From JASJHI01 sp033791105 (GTDB lineage Bacteria > Actinomycetota > Acidimicrobiia > Acidimicrobiales > Ilumatobacteraceae): a stretch of DNA of 17,233 nt. Where the stretch lies: NCBI GenBank assembly GCA_033791105.1, contig JASJHI010000472.1, positions 1 through 17,233 on the forward strand, written 5' to 3'. The translations under genes were made by a program, and so were the position numbers. This document shows, one piece after another, positions 1 through 5,956 of the stretch. Below the pieces are notes generated by a model. The model saw nothing but the letters and a program-made list of their open reading frames with translations, ran no database searches and was not told the DNA's origin. Positions within the stretch are counted from its first letter, which is position 1. Every line of letters begins with the position of its first letter.

Positions 1-982
1 GCTCGGTCTCACCGACGTACTTGTTGAGCAACTCTGGGCCCTTGATGTTGATGAAGTAACTGCGGCCCTTGCCTTCGCCCACCGTGTCGGCGACCTTCTT
101 GGCGAGGCTGTTGGCGACCGCCTTCGCAATGAGCGTCTTGCCGCACCCCGGCGGGCCGTAGAGCAGGATCCCCTTCGGCGCCGGCAGCTGGTGCTCGGCG
201 AACAGGTCTTGATACATGAACGGCAACTCGACCGCATCGGCGATCTGCTCGATCTGATCGTCGAGGCCGCCGATGTCGATATACGCGATGTCGGGCACCT
301 CCTCGAGCAACAGGTCCTCGACCTCGGGGCGGGGCAGCTTCTCGAGCAGGAGATTGCTGCGCACGTCGAGGCGCAGGTGATCGCCGCTGCGGATGTGGGT
401 GCCGCGGATCGCATCTGCGAGTTCGCAGACCCGTTCTTCGTCCGCCCGTCCGACGACGAGCACGCGTACGCCGTCGTCCATCACGTCCTTGACCGTGACG
501 ACTTCGCCTGTGATCTCGGGTTGCCGTGCCGACACGACGTTGAGGCTCTCGTTGAGCACGACTTCTGAGCCGCGGTCGAGTAACTCGGCGTCGATGTCCG
601 GATGCAATGTGACGCGCATCTTGCGTCCGCTGGTGAGGACGTCGACGGTGCCGTCGTCGTTGAGTCCGACGACGACGCCATACGCGGAGGGGGGCTGCGA
701 GAGCTTGTCGACCTCGTCGCGCAACGTGGCGATGTGTTCGCGGGCCTCGCGCAACGTGTACGACAACTTCTCATTCTGTTGCACCGCCTGCGCCAACTGC
801 CCCTTCGTCTCGAGCAGGCGCTCCTCGAGCGAGTGGACCCGCTTGGGTGCGTCGGCCAGGCGGGCCCGCAGGTGCGCGATCTCGTCGACAAGCGAGGCGA
901 TCTGCGCCGCCGGATCGTCGACGCCGTCGACGTCGGAGCTGTCGACGGGATCGTCCGCTCGGTCGTCGCCGTCATGCGTCAT
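1..982 (-). CDS. arc: Proteasome-associated AAA ATPase ARC/Mpa (5' part, runs off the left edge)
   Basis: This is the ATPase ring that unfolds Pup-tagged proteins and feeds them to the 20S proteasome in the cytoplasm. About 327 residues are visible. An acidic N-terminus is followed by a coiled coil (about residues 26-95, which in this family binds Pup), the OB-fold interdomain (about 100-230), and the start of the AAA domain with Walker A GPPGCGKT at residues 276-283. The gene continues past base 1, so Walker B and the C-terminus are not seen. I chose the ATG at 982 over the out-of-frame ATG at 975 because its frame gives the family protein, and because a TACATT -10 box lies exactly 6 nt upstream, as in leaderless genes. 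It is divergent from the ferredoxin. dop, pup and prcBA would be expected beyond the left edge, which is inference from other actinobacteria. Confidence 0.95.
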   Translation of the reverse strand, partial: MTHDGDDRADDPVDSSDVDGVDDPAAQIASLVDEIAHLRARLADAPKRVHSLEERLLETKGQLAQAVQQNEKLSYTLREAREHIATLRDEVDKLSQPPSAYGVVVGLNDDGTVDVLTSGRKMRVTLHPDIDAELLDRGSEVVLNESLNVVSARQPEITGEVVTVKDVMDDGVRVLVVGRADEERVCELADAIRGTHIRSGDHLRLDVRSNLLLEKLPRPEVEDLLLEEVPDIAYIDIGGLDDQIEQIADAVELPFMYQDLFAEHQLPAPKGILLYGPPGCGKTLIAKAVANSLAKKVADTVGEGKGRSYFINIKGPELLNKYVGETE

Positions 983-988
983 GGGCCG

Positions 989-994
989 AATGTA
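989..994 (-). promoter_or_regulatory. Leaderless-type -10 box of arc
   Basis: TACATT on the minus strand ends 6 nt before the arc ATG at 982. This spacing would put transcription start at or next to the start codon. No Shine-Dalgarno sequence is present between the box and the ATG. The assignment rests on the TANNNT pattern known from actinobacterial leaderless genes. Confidence 0.5.
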
Positions 995-1084
995 CACGCG
1001 GCGTCGGAGACCATGCCTGCACACGGCGCGCGGGATACACTCCGGCGCACACATCGTCTCCATCCACAAAGGAGCAAGCACAAT

Positions 1085-1330
1085 ATGAAGGTCTGGATCG
1101 ATCAGGATCTCTGCACCGGCGACGGGCTCTGCGAAGAGATCGCGCCCGACGTCTTCACACTGCTCGACGACGGCCTCGCCTACGTCGTGGAGGGCGACAA
1201 GGTATTCGCCGCCGCGAAGGGCAACCCCGAGGGAGCCGAGGGCCTCGCGGAGTTCCCGGACAGTCAACTCGACGCGGTCGTCGAATCTGCCGAAGAGTGC
1301 CCCGGAGAGTGCATCTACATCGAGCCCTGA
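1085..1330 (+). CDS. Ferredoxin, [3Fe-4S] type
   Basis: This is a small cytoplasmic electron carrier of 81 residues, a normal length for the short actinobacterial ferredoxins that often serve cytochrome P450s and related oxygenases. The cysteine pattern is C10-x5-C16 near the N-terminus and C72-P-x2-C76 near the C-terminus. C10, C16 and C72 fit the three ligands of a [3Fe-4S] cluster, and C76 is an extra cysteine in a CPGEC motif. The protein is strongly acidic. AAAGGAG at 1068-1074 lies 10 nt before the ATG and fixes the start. A possible -10 box, TACACT, lies at 1036-1041. The gene is divergent from arc and convergent with the hydrolase. No redox partner gene lies next to it, so its partner is unknown. 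Confidence 0.9.
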   Translation: MKVWIDQDLCTGDGLCEEIAPDVFTLLDDGLAYVVEGDKVFAAAKGNPEGAEGLAEFPDSQLDAVVESAEECPGECIYIEP

Positions 1331-1362
1331 GCAACTGAACCGATCCACGGATCGACGTCACC

Positions 1363-1396
1363 GCAACGGCCCTCGGCATCCGCCGGGGGCCGTTGC
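1363..1396. terminator. Strong inverted repeat between convergent genes
   Basis: A 14-bp stem (one G-U pair, otherwise fully paired) closes a 6-nt loop: 1363-1376 pairs with 1383-1396. It sits in the gap between the ferredoxin stop (1330) and the hydrolase stop (1413), where a bidirectional terminator is expected. There is no long T-run on either side, so this is a GC-rich terminator by position and structure only. Confidence 0.6.
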
Positions 1397-1412
1397 CGTT
1401 CCCCGATGGGCG

Positions 1413-2249
1413 TCAGCCGAGCGCAGCCAGATGCTTGGTCAGCTTGGCAGCGGTGTTCGGACCGTATCTCCCGTCGACCTTCGTGCCTGTGAAGCCCAGG
1501 TTCACCTGCATCGCTTTCACCGACTTCCAGGTCATGTTGCCGTAGCGACCGTCGGCCTTGGTGAACACGGCCCAGTCCTGGGCGAGCAGGATCCGCTGCA
1601 GCATCTTGACCGACGGGTCGACCACCGACTCGTTGGCCCGCGTCAGTTCTGGACGCCCGTCCGGGGCGACGAATGGCCCCTTCGAGCGGCCGCCAGCGCC
1701 CCCTCCCCCCGGAGATGGCTTGGGTGGTGTCACCTTCCCGTCGACGCTGGCGAAGGCCTGCCGGTAGTACGCCGCGTCGTCGGCCTTCGCCGGCGCGATC
1801 TCGACATGGAACCAGTCGCCGCCGGGAGCGCCGTTGCCGATCGTCGAGCGCTGGTACACCTTCCACGCGTTGCGGTTGCACCGCCACCCCCGGCCCCACG
1901 GGTTCGGGCGGTAGTCGTGGATCTCCTCGATCAGGAAGAGATCGGCGTTCGCCAACCAGAAATCGACCACCTGCAACGCCTGCTTGTAGTTGCCGAAACC
2001 GTTCGCCGACTTCTTGATCTTCTTGCCGTTCCAGACCGCATCCCGTCTCCAGGACAGGTCGACGGCCCTCCCCGTGCCGTGCACGCTCGACGCGGGCTTG
2101 CCCGACCTGTTCTGGTTCCGGACACCCCAGCTCCCGTTCTTCCAGACGCCGCCGTTGTACCGCTTGACGGTGAGCTTGATGAACTCCTCCATGCCGGCTC
2201 GGGGTCCGGATGCATTGCGATCGAACCCCGTATACGGTCTCGTTGCCAT
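1413..2249 (-). CDS. M15-like peptidoglycan hydrolase with C-terminal peptidoglycan-binding domain
   Basis: This 278-residue protein probably cleaves cell-wall peptides. The N-terminal half carries the zinc-site pattern of VanY/M15 DD-peptidases: SVHGTGRAVD (residues 55-64, SxHxxGxAxD, ligands H57 and D64) and later WFHVE (146-150, ligand H148). A Pro/Gly-rich linker (about 173-197) leads to a PG_binding_1-like domain (about 205-278) with two related DGRYG turns at 233-237 and 259-263. The N-terminus MATRPYTGFD has no signal peptide or membrane segment, so its route to the wall is unclear; phage endolysins look similar. AAGGGGAG lies 10 nt before the ATG, and a good -35/-10 promoter lies further upstream. 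It is transcribed alone. Family assignment is firm for a wall hydrolase; the exact bond cut is not known. Confidence 0.8.
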   Translation of the reverse strand: MATRPYTGFDRNASGPRAGMEEFIKLTVKRYNGGVWKNGSWGVRNQNRSGKPASSVHGTGRAVDLSWRRDAVWNGKKIKKSANGFGNYKQALQVVDFWLANADLFLIEEIHDYRPNPWGRGWRCNRNAWKVYQRSTIGNGAPGGDWFHVEIAPAKADDAAYYRQAFASVDGKVTPPKPSPGGGGAGGRSKGPFVAPDGRPELTRANESVVDPSVKMLQRILLAQDWAVFTKADGRYGNMTWKSVKAMQVNLGFTGTKVDGRYGPNTAAKLTKHLAALG

Positions 2250-2286
2250 TACGGCTCAACTCCCCTTGTCGTGCCCGCTTGCCCGC

Positions 2287-2315
2287 ACCATACGCACCGG
2301 CTCGAACTCGGTCAA
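2287..2315 (-). promoter_or_regulatory. Sigma70-type promoter of the peptidoglycan hydrolase gene
   Basis: On the minus strand, TTGACC (2310-2315) and TATGGT (2287-2292) are separated by exactly 17 nt, a near-consensus vegetative promoter. Transcription would start about 30 nt before the ATG at 2249 and include the AAGGGGAG ribosome-binding site at 2260-2267. It lies in the gap after trmI, so the hydrolase need not depend on the trmI operon. Confidence 0.65.
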
Positions 2316-2389
2316 CGAAGCGGTCCGTGGCAGTCGTCACTTGCCGCACCACGCCGACTCGATCACGCGGCGCCGCAGCGGCGCTCGCG

Positions 2390-3205
2390 TCAGCGGCCGA
2401 GGAAGCGGGCAATGTTGAGGAAGCCGGTGTGCGCCACCATGCGGTGGTCGGGACGCACCGCCTGACCCTCGATGTGCCAGCCACGGTGGAGCACCTCGAT
2501 CGTCCGGCCGTCGATCCACTTGCCCTTCAGCGACTCACGCACCTGTGCCGCCTGGGTGATCGATGGTGTATACGCAACGAGCAGCCCGCCGGGCCGGAGA
2601 GAGCCTTCGGCGTGCGGCACGACCTGCCACGGCTCGGGAAGGTCGAGCACGACCCTGTCGAACGTGCCGAGCGCCGGATCGATGCCTTCGTAGGCATCAC
2701 CCAGCCGGACGTCGTAGCGTCCGAGGGCCTCCTCGCCGAGGAAGCTGCGAACATTGGTGCGCGCGCGGTTGGCAAAATCCTCGCGCAGTTCACATCCGGA
2801 GATGTGGGCTCCGTAACGGAGCATCGTCATCGACAGCGCGCCGGATCCGACGCCGCTCTCGAACACGCGATCGCCCGGCCCGATGTCGGCCAACATACAG
2901 ATGGGACCGAGATCCTTCGGGTAGATGACCTGGGCCCCGCGCGGCATCTCGACGACGAAGTCCTCGAGGGTCGGCCGGACCACGATGTACTCGGAGCCTT
3001 TGGTCGATCGGGCGACGATGCCCTCGCGTTGTCCGATGATGTCGCTGTGCGCGACGAAGCCGGCATGGCTGTGGAACTCGCCGTCGGCTGCCAGGTCGAC
3101 GAGGTAGCGACGCTTCTTCGAGTCGAGCAGCAACGCCTTCTCGCCTGACGCAAACAGGCCGCGGGAGTCGCCGGGTGCCCCCTCGTCCGTCTCGGTCTCC
3201 GTCAT
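2390..3205 (-). CDS. trmI: tRNA (adenine-58-N1)-methyltransferase TrmI
   Basis: TrmI uses S-adenosylmethionine to make m1A58 in the T-loop of tRNA, and works as a homotetramer in the family. The protein has 271 residues, close to the usual 250-280. The SAM-binding motif VFESGVGSGA lies at 114-123, the motif DLPEPW at 188-193, and the family C-terminal signature RPDHRMVAHTGFL at 251-263. The ATG at 3205 overlaps the TGA of the ttuA-like gene (ATGA), and GAAGGAG precedes it, indicating translational coupling. Longer in-frame starts lie inside ttuA and are rejected. In Mycobacterium the TrmI gene also sits near mpa. A small GC hairpin (2370-2384) lies 5 nt past the stop and may help end the transcript. 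Confidence 0.95.
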   Translation of the reverse strand: MTETETDEGAPGDSRGLFASGEKALLLDSKKRRYLVDLAADGEFHSHAGFVAHSDIIGQREGIVARSTKGSEYIVVRPTLEDFVVEMPRGAQVIYPKDLGPICMLADIGPGDRVFESGVGSGALSMTMLRYGAHISGCELREDFANRARTNVRSFLGEEALGRYDVRLGDAYEGIDPALGTFDRVVLDLPEPWQVVPHAEGSLRPGGLLVAYTPSITQAAQVRESLKGKWIDGRTIEVLHRGWHIEGQAVRPDHRMVAHTGFLNIARFLGR

Positions 3206-4164
3206 CGTCGTCTCCTTCCCGCACCGACGACCAGGTCGACGGGAACTGGCTCGTGCGCGCTCGCGTTGGCAACGAGCCGGCAGAACGCGCAGGTGGTTCC
3301 GGTCGTCGGTGCTCCGCACGTGTCGCAGGGGCCGAGCTGTCCGGAAGCCGCTGCGGTGTGGTCTGCGAGCAGCGGCGCGACCCTGTCGAGGTAGCCGAGG
3401 TAGAACGCGGACTTCGCGCCGGGCGATCGTTCCTCGATCGCATTCAGCGCATGTTTGTAGCCGAGGTGCCGATTGCCCTCGGCGATCGGGCACTCCTCGA
3501 CCTGGTAGTCGATCCCGCGCACGAGACACCATGCGGCGGTCTCGCGTTCGGTGAGACGCACCAGGGGCTTGACCTTGCGCGGGAATCCGTCGGTCGCAGG
3601 GAGGACCGGTGACTGGCGCCCGAGATACTCGAGATCCCATCGCAGGGTGTTGCCGAACAATACGGCGGCCTCATCGTCGAGGTTGTGCCCTGTGACGACC
3701 GCGTCGTAGTCCCCGTCGCGGGCAGCACGGTCGAACAGGTGGCGCTTGGACAGACCACATGCCGAACAGGGCACGCGGCGCGTCGCCGTGGCCGCCGTCG
3801 GAACGTCGTAGCCGTAGTCGTGGCGGAGATCGATCACCGTGAGGTCGAGACCTCGCTCATCGGCGAATCGCTGCGCGTGATCTCCGCTCGCATCGGAGTA
3901 GTCGCCGATACCGAGGCCGATGTAGAGACCGTCTGCCTCATAGCCGGCCTCGACCAGCATGTCCCACACGGCCAGGCTGTCCTTGCCGCCGCTCACCGCG
4001 ACGAGAAGGCGCTCGCCTGGCGACAACATCTCGAAATCGTCGATCGCCTTCGTCATCTGGCGTCGACAGAACTCCTGGAGGTGCTCGGCGCAGAACTTCG
4101 CGTTGTGTCGGGGCAGGTCGACGACCGCCGGCCCTCCGCAGGACCGACACTTGCTGCCGCTCAT
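3202..4164 (-). CDS. ttuA: TtuA-like tRNA 2-thiolation enzyme (TtcA/TtuA family)
   Basis: TtuA adenylates the tRNA base and transfers sulfur from TtuB to make 2-thiouridine-type bases; in Thermus the product is s2T54. The protein has 320 residues. An N-terminal zinc site (C6, C9, C25, H28) is followed by the PP-loop SGGKDS (58-63), three cysteines C133, C136 and C225 that fit the [4Fe-4S] cluster ligands of TtuA, and a second zinc site (C280, C283, C292, C295). All sites are intact and evenly spaced relative to the Thermus enzyme as I recall it. The start at 4164 overlaps the TGA of the ttuB-like gene, with GAGGA just upstream. The order ttuB-ttuA-trmI supports T54 over the TtcA target C32. 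Which tRNAs are modified here is inference. Confidence 0.88.
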   Translation of the reverse strand: MSGSKCRSCGGPAVVDLPRHNAKFCAEHLQEFCRRQMTKAIDDFEMLSPGERLLVAVSGGKDSLAVWDMLVEAGYEADGLYIGLGIGDYSDASGDHAQRFADERGLDLTVIDLRHDYGYDVPTAATATRRVPCSACGLSKRHLFDRAARDGDYDAVVTGHNLDDEAAVLFGNTLRWDLEYLGRQSPVLPATDGFPRKVKPLVRLTERETAAWCLVRGIDYQVEECPIAEGNRHLGYKHALNAIEERSPGAKSAFYLGYLDRVAPLLADHTAAASGQLGPCDTCGAPTTGTTCAFCRLVANASAHEPVPVDLVVGAGRRRR

Positions 4165-4376
4165 CTCGTCCTCGGCGCGTCGAAGCCACCCGAGATCACG
4201 GGGCGGACCTCGATCTCGTCCGCGTCGCCGAGCAATGCATCGCCGGGCACGAGCGTCCCGTTGCAGATCACCAGGTGAGACTCGCGGTTCAATTCGAGAT
4301 CGTCGAGCAGTCGATTGACCGTGACCGCGCCCCGCATGTCGACATCCCGACTGGGATTGCGGAGCCTGACCCTCAC
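4161..4376 (-). CDS. ttuB: TtuB-like sulfur carrier (ubiquitin-like, MoaD/ThiS superfamily) with tail after Gly-Gly
   Basis: This 71-residue beta-grasp protein resembles TtuB, which is activated at its C-terminal glycine, carries a thiocarboxylate and hands sulfur to TtuA. Recognisable parts are the LVICNGTLV strand-turn (35-43), DADEIEVRPVISGG (51-64) and the Gly-Gly at 63-64. The protein does not end there: seven more residues (FDAPRTR) follow before TGA. In standard sulfur carriers the Gly-Gly is terminal, so a protease would have to remove the tail first. The tail codons also carry the ribosome-binding site of ttuA and its ATGA overlap. The GTG start at 4376 overlaps the upstream stop (GTGA). 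No E1-like activating enzyme (TtuC/MoeB) is in the window. Confidence 0.82.
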   Translation of the reverse strand: MRVRLRNPSRDVDMRGAVTVNRLLDDLELNRESHLVICNGTLVPGDALLGDADEIEVRPVISGGFDAPRTR

Positions 4377-4684
4377 GAGTCCCGTTGACTCGCGCGGATG
4401 TCGGCCTCGGCCTGCCGCTGGAGTACAGCTCTCGTGATGCCGGTGCGCCGCTGGTCGCGCCGGCTGAGCGGGACAGACGTGACGACGCTGAGGAAGTGAT
4501 TCGCGCCGAGCCGGTAGATGCCGATCGGTTCGGCACTCTTGCCGAAGAAGCTCTTCGCCGTCCGGCTCGTATAGATGAAGATCAGCAAGCCCCTCCAGAA
4601 CAGGGTCTGCTTACTTCGCGCGTATCCCCTCACGCGCCGCCGGATGATGGTCGTGGGCCGGTAGTGATACGGGATGAGCGCCAT
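4373..4684 (-). CDS. Basic hypothetical protein of the ttuBA-trmI operon
   Basis: I do not recognise this 103-residue protein. It is very basic (many Arg/Lys at both ends) with one hydrophobic patch (about residues 31-40, GLLIFIY) that is short for a membrane span. A conserved-looking core reads EPIGIYRLGANHFLSVV (51-67). It could bind RNA or a membrane surface; neither is shown. It overlaps the preceding gene by 1 nt (TGATG) and the ttuB-like gene by 4 nt (GTGA), so it is almost surely co-translated with them. The ATG at 4684 is the only sensible start. Confidence 0.7.
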   Translation of the reverse strand: MALIPYHYRPTTIIRRRVRGYARSKQTLFWRGLLIFIYTSRTAKSFFGKSAEPIGIYRLGANHFLSVVTSVPLSRRDQRRTGITRAVLQRQAEADIRASQRDS

Positions 4685-4911
4685 CAGACCCGACGGATCT
4701 CGACGATCGTGCTCTTCTTGCGCCCTGCGCGCTTGCCGAGCAGGAAGAAGACGATCGCCAAGACGACGCCGACGCCCGCGACGGTGGCTGCGATGGTGGA
4801 CTTCTGGTCCTCGACCTTTCCCTGCAGCTGATCCTGGACTGCCTGAAACTTGTTGCGCAGGTCGTCCTCGGTGATCGTGCCGGGGATGTCGTCATTCTTG
4901 CTCTTGGCCAC
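4684..4911 (-). CDS. Small single-span membrane protein
   Basis: The 75-residue protein has a charged N-terminal segment that may form a short helix (residues 12-37), one transmembrane helix (about 39-59), and a strongly basic end (GKRAGRKK at 59-66). The positive-inside rule would place the C-terminus in the cytoplasm. The GTG start at 4911 has AAGGAG 8 nt upstream; that site overlaps the TAA of the preceding gene, so the two are likely coupled. No function is known to me. Small proteins of this shape occur in actinobacterial genomes, but I cannot name the family. Confidence 0.72.
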   Translation of the reverse strand: MAKSKNDDIPGTITEDDLRNKFQAVQDQLQGKVEDQKSTIAATVAGVGVVLAIVFFLLGKRAGRKKSTIVEIRRV

Positions 4912-4923
4912 GACGCGAGCTCC

Positions 4924-5289
4924 TTACTTCGGTTCCTTGTTGAGTGTCGCCTTCTTGATCCGCGACAGCGTGAACACCAGGAGCAGCACCGCAAGTCCAA
5001 GGGTGATCACGTATGCGAGCCAGGAGAGCGAGCCGCTCGACGAACGGCTCCACTCTGTCTGTACCAGCCGCAGGACACCGAGCAGAGAGATGATGAGGCC
5101 GATCGAGAGGGTGAATGCGGCGACTGCACCGTAGGCGAGCCACTGGCCGGCGCCTTTGATCGGTTCGATCGTCTGTTGCTGGGCATAGGTCTTGACGAAG
5201 TCGACGACGTCGCCGATCGAACCGTCGTCGCCAATACCGGCGGAGGGCTTCTTGTCGTCGCTGCCTGACACGGACATGGTTTCTATCAC
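4924..5289 (-). CDS. Two-span membrane protein, holin-like in shape
   Basis: This is a 121-residue protein. A hydrophilic N-terminus with a possible amphipathic stretch (about 26-48) is followed by two membrane spans (about 51-74 and 88-109) and a basic tail. The shape resembles the phage holin superfamily/DUF1469-type membrane proteins, but no lytic partner sits next to it and I do not assign a function. The GTG at 5289 overlaps the upstream stop as GTGA, matching the rest of the operon; the ATG at 5277 is an equally possible start and would shorten the protein by four residues. Neither has a clear Shine-Dalgarno site. Confidence 0.72.
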   Translation of the reverse strand: MIETMSVSGSDDKKPSAGIGDDGSIGDVVDFVKTYAQQQTIEPIKGAGQWLAYGAVAAFTLSIGLIISLLGVLRLVQTEWSRSSSGSLSWLAYVITLGLAVLLLVFTLSRIKKATLNKEPK

Positions 5290-5924
5290 GAAAGCCTGAA
5301 GATCAACATTGCTTCCGCGTCATCGAGCGCGGCGGACAACACGCGGAGCCGGACATCCAGCCCTGCTGCGGCAAGGACGTTGTACCGGTCAGCTGGTCCG
5401 ATCGGCGCCATCGCGGCCAGCATGTAGACCGCCATCGACGCGTCGGATGCGAGCCCCGTCCGCACATCCGGCGGCGTACCACCCTCTCCACCGGCCACAC
5501 GCGCTGCAAGTTCGAGCAGATGAACGACGCGCTCGGTCACCTCCTCGACCCGCTCTCCGACCGGCCCGGCATCCACGCTCCGTGGTTCATCGGGCCATTG
5601 CTCGATCGACGCACGCGGGTAGGGATCGTCGGGACGCCACTCGACGACGCGGATGCGCGCAACACCGACCGCGACGAACGTGTACCTGCCGTCATCGACC
5701 GCCCGGATGTCGGTCATCCGAGCGAGCGTGCCGACGTCCGAACGGACATCACCGCCCCCCGCCTCGCGACCCCGAGTGATCAGCACCTGGCCGAACTCGG
5801 GCGCACCGTCTGAGGCGAGAATGTCCTGCACCATCCGCCGATATCTCGGCTCGAAGACCTGGAGGGGCACACCGGACCCTGGCAACAATGTTGTCCCGAG
5901 CGGAAACATGGGAAACGGGTCCAC
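5286..5924 (-). CDS. LON substrate-binding domain protein (stand-alone)
   Basis: This 212-residue protein is a free-standing LON N-terminal (PF02190-type) domain without ATPase or protease parts. The opening MFPLGTTLLPGSGVPLQVFE and the following PRYRRM are the family signature; a C-terminal helical part (about 125-212) completes the fold. Such proteins may recognise unfolded or specific substrates; their role in actinobacteria is mostly undefined. The GTG at 5924 has TAGGTT exactly 6 nt upstream, a leaderless promoter pattern, so this is probably the first gene of the run down to trmI. The gap to the upstream dacB stop is 32 nt. Confidence 0.85.
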   Translation of the reverse strand: MDPFPMFPLGTTLLPGSGVPLQVFEPRYRRMVQDILASDGAPEFGQVLITRGREAGGGDVRSDVGTLARMTDIRAVDDGRYTFVAVGVARIRVVEWRPDDPYPRASIEQWPDEPRSVDAGPVGERVEEVTERVVHLLELAARVAGGEGGTPPDVRTGLASDASMAVYMLAAMAPIGPADRYNVLAAAGLDVRLRVLSAALDDAEAMLIFRLS

Positions 5925-5930
5925 CCCGAG

Positions 5931-5936
5931 AACCTA
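5931..5936 (-). promoter_or_regulatory. Leaderless-type -10 box heading the LON-to-trmI operon
   Basis: TAGGTT on the minus strand ends 6 nt before the GTG at 5924. It lies between the dacB stop and the LON gene, giving the seven-gene run its own promoter. No clear -35 is called. Support is the spacing shared with arc and alaX. Confidence 0.45.
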
Positions 5937-5956
5937 CGCCCGGCCTGACGAGACGT

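Noticed and set aside
1363..1396. The strong inverted repeat as a mobile-element end or attachment site
   Set aside because: There is no transposase, integrase or direct repeat nearby, and its place between convergent genes fits a terminator.
2390..3640. A longer trmI start at 3640
   Set aside because: The extension overlaps more than 400 nt of ttuA and is Arg-rich shadow sequence; the ATG at 3205 has a good ribosome-binding site and the ATGA overlap.
4924..5289. A holin-endolysin pair formed by the two-TM protein and the M15-like hydrolase
   Set aside because: The genes are about 2.7 kb apart in different transcription units with no phage genes between; kept only as a remote possibility.
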